63,955 nt of DNA from Myxococcales bacterium (GTDB taxonomy: Bacteria; Myxococcota_A; Polyangia; Polyangiales; Ga0077539): positions 1-63,955 of the forward strand of contig JAAFIF010000052.1 in NCBI GenBank assembly GCA_013298625.1, given 5' to 3'. The position numbers were made by a program, and so were the translations under genes. Shown here piece by piece: positions 50,324 to 63,955 of this stretch. Below the pieces are notes generated by a model. The model made no database searches. It saw only the letters and a program-made list of their open reading frames with translations, and was not told where the DNA came from. Numbering within the stretch: the stretch's first letter is position 1; the number at the start of each line of letters is the position of its first letter.

Positions 50324-52326
50324 GGCGCCACGCCCGCGTCTGCGCGCTGAACGGAGTTGGTGATCGCGCGCGCACCGAGGGTGAACGGAACCTTCCACAA
50401 CGACGCCTGCGCGAGCTGCTGCACCCAGTCGCGGTCGAACTCGTCGAGCCGCCCGGCCTCGGCGTAGATGCGCTGGACGATCCGCTCCGACGACTCTCCG
50501 TAGATGCGCGCGCACACCACAGAGCTCAGCGTCTTGCTGCGATCGAACTCGTCGCCGTCGAGCACGATCATGCGCGCGGGCGGCGCCGTGCACTGGTCGC
50601 GTACGAACTCGCGCGCCGTCGCGTCGTCGCGAGAAAACGTCCCGTCGACGCGCGAGTGAAAGAGCAGCGAGATCGACGCAACCGAGCCCCCTTCGTCGTC
50701 CGACGACAACTCGAACTCGCGCCAGCTCAGCAGGTCCGGTCGCTCGTCCTCATCGTGATCGACCACTGTCGTAAACGACGGAAGTCCTCCCGCCGGGGCG
50801 TACGGCCGAATCGCTCCGCCCCGCGCCGTGAGCACTGTGATCGAAGAGTCTTCGCGCGAGTCCGTGACCGATGAATAGCCTCGAACGAAGGCCTCGGAGC
50901 TCCCGTCTCCATCGTAGTCGAACACCGCGAGCACCTGCCGCAGCGACGAGGTGTCGTAGTAGCGCTCGATCGTGCTCGGTCGATCCGACGCCGCGACTCC
51001 CGCGGGGCTCAGGTGCGTGACCCGCGCGAGACCCGTGAAGCCCGTCTCGTCGTCCATCGACTCGCCCTCCCAACGAAGACGCAGCAGCGACGTCGTCCAA
51101 GCGTCTCGCGACGCGGACACGAAGCACGTGCCGAACTCCCCGAAGAACTCATCGAGGGACTCTTGCGTCACCGACTGCCGCGACTGTCGAATGATCGCGG
51201 CGAAGTGGCCGTGCACCTGCTGCACGTTGGCAGCGCACGCGCGCGCGACGACCGGCGTCGCTTCGCTCGTCGGTCGGTTGTCCGGAAAGTAGCTGTTGAC
51301 CGAGTACTCCTCGACGTTGTTCGACTCCTCTGCGGTCGGAGCGGCGAACCTCGGCGCGGGCGCGAGCGTGATCGGAGGACGCACAGATGCGGCGAACGCC
51401 TGGATTTCTGCGGCGCTCGTGCAGCTCCACGCGCTCGGCCACCGCCGTGGAAACGTCCGCGAGATCGCCTCTGCGCTCATGCCCCACACGCGCGCGCACG
51501 CCACGCGCCGGATGGCCTCGGCGAACACCTCTGCCGCGTTGCCGTTGGTCACGCCGTGGTGCGGGACGATCACCGCGGGCGCCGAGGGGCACTGCGCGCG
51601 AAGCCACGCGCGCGCCCCGTCGTTGTCCGAGCGATACTGCGCTCCGTCTCGCACGGCGACGAACGAGATCGCCTCCGTCGACTGCACGCCCGCGCCGCTG
51701 CCGTCGCACGCCTCGGGCCTCGCGAAGCGCACGTTCTCGACCAGGTCACGAGCTCCGTCGCGGTCGACGTCGACCAGCTCGTTCACGCGAAGCGCGGTCT
51801 CGAACGCAAACGCTCGCACAGCGCCGTCTCGCGCGCTCAACGCTCGCGTGACGCGCGCGTCGGGAGCGTTGACGACGAACACGAGCTCGCCAACGCCGTC
51901 CCGATCGAAATCCTCCACCACCGTCACCGTGCTCGGCGGTCTTCCTTGCGCGCGGCCGAACTCGCCGAGCAGCTCGCGCGCAGCGCGCACTGGCGCGCCC
52001 GAAGCGCCGAAGTACCAAACGTTGATCTCGCCATCCGCGAGCGTCGGCCCGTACGCGCCGTTGCGCACCAACGGGCGATCGAGCACGACCAGCCACGCGC
52101 TCTGCCCCGACGCGTGACACGTGTTGTAGCCGTACGTCGACAGCGTCGCGCCCCGACGAATGCGCAACACCGCGCGGTCGACCTGCGCCTGCGCCGCGCC
52201 GCGCATCGCGTTGCACGCGCGCATCGCCGGGCTCTCGCGGTCGGTCGCGACTTGCGCGGACGCGGCTGGGCTCGCACCGAGCACGGACAGCGCGAGCAGC
52301 AGCGAAGCTGTACGGGGCAGCGTCAC
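50320..52326 (-). CDS. Exported two-module FG-GAP-like protein
   Basis: 668 residues from a GTG at 52326 (VTLPRTASLLLALSVLGASPAASAQ, a signal peptide). Sequence before it in the open frame is antisense-like. Two copies of a module of about 230-300 residues are present. Each has Ca-loop motifs (VEDFDRDGVGELVFVV, LVDVDRDGARDLV; VFDYDGDGSSEAFVRG, VDHDEDERPDLLSW), then an Arg/Cys helix (ARAWLRAQCPSAPAVIV; AREFVRDQCTAPPARMIV), then CARVWGMSAEAI or CARIYGESSERI. The protein downstream of rpoC carries a third copy. Probably a periplasmic or outer-membrane binding protein; no enzyme motif. Confidence 0.8.
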   Translation of the reverse strand: MTLPRTASLLLALSVLGASPAASAQVATDRESPAMRACNAMRGAAQAQVDRAVLRIRRGATLSTYGYNTCHASGQSAWLVVLDRPLVRNGAYGPTLADGEINVWYFGASGAPVRAARELLGEFGRAQGRPPSTVTVVEDFDRDGVGELVFVVNAPDARVTRALSARDGAVRAFAFETALRVNELVDVDRDGARDLVENVRFARPEACDGSGAGVQSTEAISFVAVRDGAQYRSDNDGARAWLRAQCPSAPAVIVPHHGVTNGNAAEVFAEAIRRVACARVWGMSAEAISRTFPRRWPSAWSCTSAAEIQAFAASVRPPITLAPAPRFAAPTAEESNNVEEYSVNSYFPDNRPTSEATPVVARACAANVQQVHGHFAAIIRQSRQSVTQESLDEFFGEFGTCFVSASRDAWTTSLLRLRWEGESMDDETGFTGLARVTHLSPAGVAASDRPSTIERYYDTSSLRQVLAVFDYDGDGSSEAFVRGYSSVTDSREDSSITVLTARGGAIRPYAPAGGLPSFTTVVDHDEDERPDLLSWREFELSSDDEGGSVASISLLFHSRVDGTFSRDDATAREFVRDQCTAPPARMIVLDGDEFDRSKTLSSVVCARIYGESSERIVQRIYAEAGRLDEFDRDWVQQLAQASLWKVPFTLGARAITNSVQRADAGVAP

Positions 52327-52382
52327 GACCCTGCAACGATGACACACCCCCGCGGTGCTCTGCACGCGCGCGAGGCAGCCAT

Positions 52383-53066
52383 CTAGCGTGCGCCGCGGGC
52401 GGTGAGCGTCCACGGCGGGTTGAGCTGCGCGGCGAACGTGGCAAGCGCGTCCAGCGAGAGCGCGGGGCCGAAGCGGTTGCCAGCGAGCTCGCGGGTAAGC
52501 GTGGCGCGGATCGCGGCGGCGCTGGTGCCCCACGCGCGGCCGCAGGCGATCGCGGTGATCACGGCAGACTGACGCTCCGCCCCCGCGGCGTCGCGCGCCA
52601 CGTACGCCCTGGGCGGGCTCGGGCAGAGCGACCGAGCAAAGGCCAGGGCGTCGGGGTCGTCGAGGACGCAGCGCTCGCCGCGACCGATGCGGGCCCACGG
52701 CAGCAGAACGCGCGGGACGGCGTCGAGGACGAAGAGCCCGCCCGCGCTCTGCGCGTAGATCGCGGGGACGCGCTCGATGATGTCCATCACGCCGTCGTTG
52801 TTGACGTCGCGCGCGGCGAACTCGCCGACCGGGCTGAGCCTGCCTTGCCGAGAGACCGAGCAGCGCACGCCCGGCAGCGCGTCCTGCGCCCGGACAGGCT
52901 GCGCGATCGGCGCAGGATTCACGGTCGCGACTTGATTGTGTGTCCCTGAATCAACCGGCGCCGTGACGTCCGGCAAGGGCGCGCGAGCGCGGGCGGGCGG
53001 CTCGGACTGGCAAGCGGGCGCTGCGGCAGCGAGCGCGCACGCGAAGGCGCGAGCAAAGAAGGGCAT
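52383..53066 (-). CDS. Exported lipoprotein with one copy of the FG-GAP-like module
   Basis: 227 residues. MPFFARAFACALAAAAPAC is a lipoprotein signal, followed by a Pro/Ala/Thr linker. The module shared with the neighbour follows: FAARDVNNDGVMDIIERV (Ca-loop), ALAFARSLCPSPPRAYV and IACGRAWGTSAAAIRATL, ending in a helix and NPPWTLTARGAR. TAAGCT lies 10 nt before the ATG (53077-53082, minus). It sits between rpoC and the two-module protein on the same strand, 57 nt from the latter, so the pair is likely an operon arisen by duplication. Confidence 0.8.
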   Translation of the reverse strand: MPFFARAFACALAAAAPACQSEPPARARAPLPDVTAPVDSGTHNQVATVNPAPIAQPVRAQDALPGVRCSVSRQGRLSPVGEFAARDVNNDGVMDIIERVPAIYAQSAGGLFVLDAVPRVLLPWARIGRGERCVLDDPDALAFARSLCPSPPRAYVARDAAGAERQSAVITAIACGRAWGTSAAAIRATLTRELAGNRFGPALSLDALATFAAQLNPPWTLTARGAR

Positions 53067-53076
53067 CGGCCGCCGG

Positions 53077-53082
53077 AGCTTA
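53077..53082 (-). promoter_or_regulatory. -10-like hexamer TAAGCT
   Basis: TAAGCT on the minus strand ends 10 nt before the ATG at 53066, between it and the rpoC stop. Confidence 0.3.
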
Positions 53083-53131
53083 GCTTCAGCGGTCGACGCT
53101 CACATCCCCCGTCCTGTGTTCACCCGAGTGC

Positions 53132-53167
53132 GTCGCGAGGTTGGCCCTGTTGGGGCCGCTGCGCGAC
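53132..53167 (-). terminator. Possible rpoC terminator hairpin
   Basis: Nested inverted repeats GTCGCG/CGCGAC (53132-53137, 53162-53167) and GGCCC/GGGCC lie 11-46 nt past the rpoC stop (minus strand). No U-run follows, so if it terminates it is not a classical intrinsic terminator. Confidence 0.35.
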
Positions 53168-53177
53168 GCGTCGCCGC

Positions 53178-57809
<4,632 letters not shown>

Positions 57810-57843
57810 GTCAGTGTGTCCTTTCTAAGTCTTCCTCGAGAAA

Positions 57844-62034
<4,191 letters not shown>

Positions 62035-62421
62035 GGATCCTCTCTGCACGGGGTCGGGCGAGAGAGGCGCAACACAGAGCTGATGCAAGGGTCGGCAACC
62101 GTGCCGCGGTGCGAAGGCTGCGATGCGATGGCATCAGAGGGCTTCGCTGCGGCGCGCCGGTTCCGTTCGGAGTAGTATGACTCGGACGATCGGTCGGGCG
62201 ATGCTGTCGTCGTGCAACGCTTCTGCTGCGGCCTCTCGTCGTCCTCCAGTTCAGGGCTACGGGACTCAACCGCTCACCAACGCATCAACGCGCTGGCACG
62301 ATTGAGGGAGCGGCCTTCTAACCCACCCGCCGCGCGCGTGCAAGCCCCCCTGGCCCGCTCTTTGCGCCCCCCGGATTTCACCGGGAATCTTAACAGAACT
62401 CGACTCCGACTCCCTTCGACG
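62035..62421. other. Divergent intergenic region upstream of rpoB
   Basis: 387 nt between rpoB (minus) and the small gene at 62422 (plus). It contains the rpoB ribosome site and presumably separate promoters for both. I see no clear -35/-10 pair and no gene. GAATCTTAACAGAA near 62390-62403 is locally AT-rich and could belong to the plus-strand promoter. Confidence 0.4.
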
Positions 62422-62766
62422 ATGCAAGACGACTCGGACCGCGACGACCCCGCAGACGCGCTCAAGTGGCGGCTGATCTCTGTGCTCTTCAGCACGCAGC
62501 CCTTGAGCTCGACGCTCGCAAGAATCCTCTTCGACACCGCCTGGGAGCTGTACCGCACGGACCAGGGCAGCTCGAAGATCACCGCTCCGCTCGTGCAGGG
62601 ACGGCTCGAGAACCTGCGCAAAGAAATGCTGCTCGGCACCGTCGGCGGCCCGGCGTTCGAGGCAACGGTGGACACCGAGCGAGGGACCGGCACGGTGCGG
62701 TTCATCATCACGCGGCAGGGGCTCGAGTACATGGCCGAGCAGATCCCAGACACCAGCCGCAACTGA
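62422..62766 (+). CDS. Small hypothetical protein between rplL and rpoB
   Basis: 114 residues from the ATG at 62422 (MQDDSDRDDPADALKWRLIS). The body is amphipathic: WRLISVLFSTQPLSSTLARI, DTAWELYRTDQGSSKITAPL and RFIITRQGLEYMAEQIP, with no cysteine, signal peptide or helix-turn-helix that I recognise. It is on the opposite strand to the ribosomal and polymerase genes around it. A longer in-frame extension upstream to 62212 lacks protein-like composition. The family is unknown; a cytoplasmic helical protein is the safest description. Confidence 0.65.
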   Translation: MQDDSDRDDPADALKWRLISVLFSTQPLSSTLARILFDTAWELYRTDQGSSKITAPLVQGRLENLRKEMLLGTVGGPAFEATVDTERGTGTVRFIITRQGLEYMAEQIPDTSRN

Positions 62767-62809
62767 GCCTGCTTTCGGCGCTCACGACGCTGAGGGGGAG
62801 AAATGCAGA

Positions 62810-62865
62810 GAGGCGACGCTTCGGGAGCCTATCGCTCATCGCGAGGGCTCACGCTGCGTCGCCTC
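62810..62865. terminator. Strong inverted repeat between convergent genes
   Basis: A perfect 10-bp stem (GAGGCGACGC, 62810-62819, with GCGTCGCCTC, 62856-62865) encloses a further GAGCC/GGCTC stem. It lies past the stops of both the plus-strand gene at 62422 and rplL, a natural place for a bidirectional terminator. No long U-run follows on either strand. Confidence 0.5.
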
Positions 62866-62921
62866 GTGCATCGCTCAGCGCGACGGTGACCGAAGTCACG
62901 TCGCGTGCGCGACGACCACGA

Positions 62922-63299
62922 TCACTTGAGGGTGACGGTGGCGCCGGCGCCTTCGAGCTTCTTCTTGAGGTCCTCGGCTTCGGCCTTGGCGATGTTCTCC
63001 TTGAGGAGCTTCGGCGCGCCTTCGACGAGGGCCTTCGCCTCGCCGAGGCCGAGGCCGGTGATCTCGCGGACCACCTTGATGACGTCGATCTTCTTGGCTC
63101 CCGCCGCGGTGAGCTCGACCGTGAACTCGGTCTTCTCTTCGACGACCGGCGCGGGCGCGGCGTTGTTGTTGCCGCCGCCGCCGCCGCCGCCGAACGAGAT
63201 GCCTTCGAGTCCGAGGGCCTTCTTGAGTTCGGCCGCGAGGTCCGCCGCCTGCTTGAGGGTGAGCTTGCTGATCGTGTCGACGAGCTGCTGCGTTTCCAT
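62922..63299 (-). CDS. rplL: Ribosomal protein L7/L12
   Basis: 125 residues, the usual length. The N-terminal dimerisation domain (METQQLVDTISKLTLKQAA) is joined by an Ala/Gly/Asn hinge with a run of glycines (GGGGGGG, about 37-43) to the C-terminal domain EKTEFTVELTAAGAKKIDVI, VVREITGLGLGEAKALVEG, APKLLKENIAKAEAEDLKK. It forms the stalk that recruits translation factors. An AGGAG site precedes the ATG. It should be co-transcribed with rplJ. Confidence 0.98.
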   Translation of the reverse strand: METQQLVDTISKLTLKQAADLAAELKKALGLEGISFGGGGGGGNNNAAPAPVVEEKTEFTVELTAAGAKKIDVIKVVREITGLGLGEAKALVEGAPKLLKENIAKAEAEDLKKKLEGAGATVTLK

Positions 63300-63340
63300 T
63301 GTGAGAATCTCCTTTTGAACTCTTCTTCAGGCCCCGTAAG

Positions 63341-63366
63341 GCCCGCAGACTTCGTGTGCTGCGGGC
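63341..63366. promoter_or_regulatory. Hairpin between rplJ and rplL
   Basis: GCCCGCAG (63341-63348) and CTGCGGGC (63359-63366) form a perfect 8-bp stem with a 10-nt loop in the rplJ-rplL spacer. No U-run follows; it may be an RNA-processing or partial termination site that adjusts L7/L12 over L10 output. Confidence 0.4.
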
Positions 63367-63472
63367 GTTGCTGGGGCGATCAAACTTCAGGGGTCACATC
63401 GAAGGCTCTGAATCGCTTGGCGCTCTTCAGAGCAGAGGTTCCACTGTCGTGCGCGGGAACCTCGCTGCGCAA

Positions 63473-63955
63473 TCAGCCCGTCTTGCCTTCGGCTTCGAGC
63501 TTCGCCACGTGCGCTTCGAGCAGGGCGACGATCATCGCGCCCGGTCCCACAAGCGACATGTAGATGTTCGCCGCCGGAGCCATCAGCATGCCGTAGAGCA
63601 TGGCCTGCGTCTCTTGCAGCCCCGGCACCTTCGACAGCGAATCACCGTCGATGAGGTCACCGGACAACATGCCGGTCTTGACCTTCATGGTCTTGACCTT
63701 GTCGCCGAGGTCCTTCTGGAACTTCAGAAGAACCTTCGCCGCCGCCGCCGGATCCTCGTACGACCACGCCACGCCCGTCATTCCACGGAGCGATTCGTGA
63801 GCCTTCGTGCTGTTCTTGCGGTCGGGAGAGAGGTCACCGACGAGCTTGGCGTACGCCGAGTCCTTGAGGGCGTGGCGAATGACCGTGTTCTTGACGACAC
63901 GGTACTCGACCTTCACCTTCTTGAACTCACGACGCAGCAGGCTGATCTGGCCGAC
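63473..63955 (-). CDS. rplJ: Ribosomal protein L10, cut by right edge
   Basis: The frame is open to the right edge (VGQISLLRREFKKVKVEYRV), so the N-terminus is missing; 160 residues are visible. Motifs VKNTVIRHALKDSAYAKLVG, GMTGVAWSYEDPAAAAKVLL and the C-terminal MLMAPAANIYMSLVGPGAMI with a helix that binds L7/L12 are those of L10. It anchors the stalk to 23S rRNA and, in most bacteria, represses its own operon. Reading only from the GTG at 63916 would lose conserved sequence, so the true start lies outside. Confidence 0.96.
   Translation of the reverse strand, partial: VGQISLLRREFKKVKVEYRVVKNTVIRHALKDSAYAKLVGDLSPDRKNSTKAHESLRGMTGVAWSYEDPAAAAKVLLKFQKDLGDKVKTMKVKTGMLSGDLIDGDSLSKVPGLQETQAMLYGMLMAPAANIYMSLVGPGAMIVALLEAHVAKLEAEGKTG

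Noticed and set aside
62922..63299. Run of glycine codons in rplL as a possible frame-slippage site
   Set aside because: It is the normal flexible hinge of L7/L12 and the frame is intact on both sides.

Overview
The window is a 64-kb stretch of very GC-rich bacterial chromosome. Its content points to a myxobacterium-like member of the Myxococcota, probably in the Polyangia/Sandaracinus direction. The reasons are the many exported lipoproteins with Asp/Ala/Pro linkers, MopE-type DNDCDG repeats, DPNNCGAC cysteine motifs, two PknB-type Ser/Thr kinases with long C-terminal parts, an AgmX/PglI-type C-terminal domain, PEGA-like domains, zinc-ribbon/propeller proteins and an NtrC-type regulator. This placement rests on gene content only. 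I see no CRISPR array, tRNA or rRNA gene, phage or conjugative element. The only mobile element is a decayed IS5-like copy.

Layout. 0-20.4 kb: accessory cell-envelope region with lipoproteins, a 1465-residue kinase beside a propeller protein, a HEAT-repeat protein, the IS5 remnant (about 11.6-12.2 kb) with a decayed gene next to it, a PhoD-type phosphatase lipoprotein, an endonuclease/exonuclease/phosphatase-family lipoprotein and several small exported proteins. 20.5-22.7 kb: a tmRNA gene (minus strand, tag ANDNALALAA, with a clear Rho-independent terminator) diverging from prfC. 22.7-26.8 kb: an alpha/beta hydrolase, a pair of coupled propeller proteins and a small lipoprotein. 27.0-34.4 kb: a tight seven-gene minus-strand operon (SDR, RidA, crotonase, acyl-CoA dehydrogenase, benzoate/aminobenzoate-CoA ligase, creatininase family, APC permease) with a divergent hotdog thioesterase. 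This looks like CoA-dependent degradation of an amino-substituted aromatic acid. 34.9-38.7 kb: YbjN-like protein, ECF sigma factor, thiolase and a Gly/Thr/Asn/Val-repeat lipoprotein. 38.7-43.9 kb: a five-gene minus-strand operon (FeS protein, lipid kinase, Lnt, MerR regulator, 3-hydroxyacyl-CoA dehydrogenase). 44-50.3 kb: second kinase, membrane protein, FAD/NAD reductase, RluA-type pseudouridine synthase, isochorismatase-family hydrolase and NtrC-type regulator. 50.3-53.1 kb: two exported proteins sharing a repeated module. 53.2-64 kb: rpoC, rpoB, rplL and rplJ (cut by the right edge), with an unrelated opposite-strand gene between rplL and rpoB.

Gene expression signals. Many adjacent genes overlap by ATGA or GTGA (eight pairs), which indicates translational coupling. 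About a dozen genes lack a Shine-Dalgarno sequence but have a TAnnnT or similar -10-like hexamer ending 5-11 nt before the start codon. That is the arrangement expected of leaderless or near-leaderless mRNAs, and I used it to support several starts. In contrast rpoB, rpoC, rplL, the thiolase and the SDR have ordinary purine-rich ribosome binding sites.

The strongest candidates for something new are the aromatic-acid operon (which has no oxygenase in view), the leaderless pattern, the broken rplJL-rpoBC linkage, and the three-copy exported module next to rpoC. Functions given for hypothetical proteins are limited to what motifs allow.
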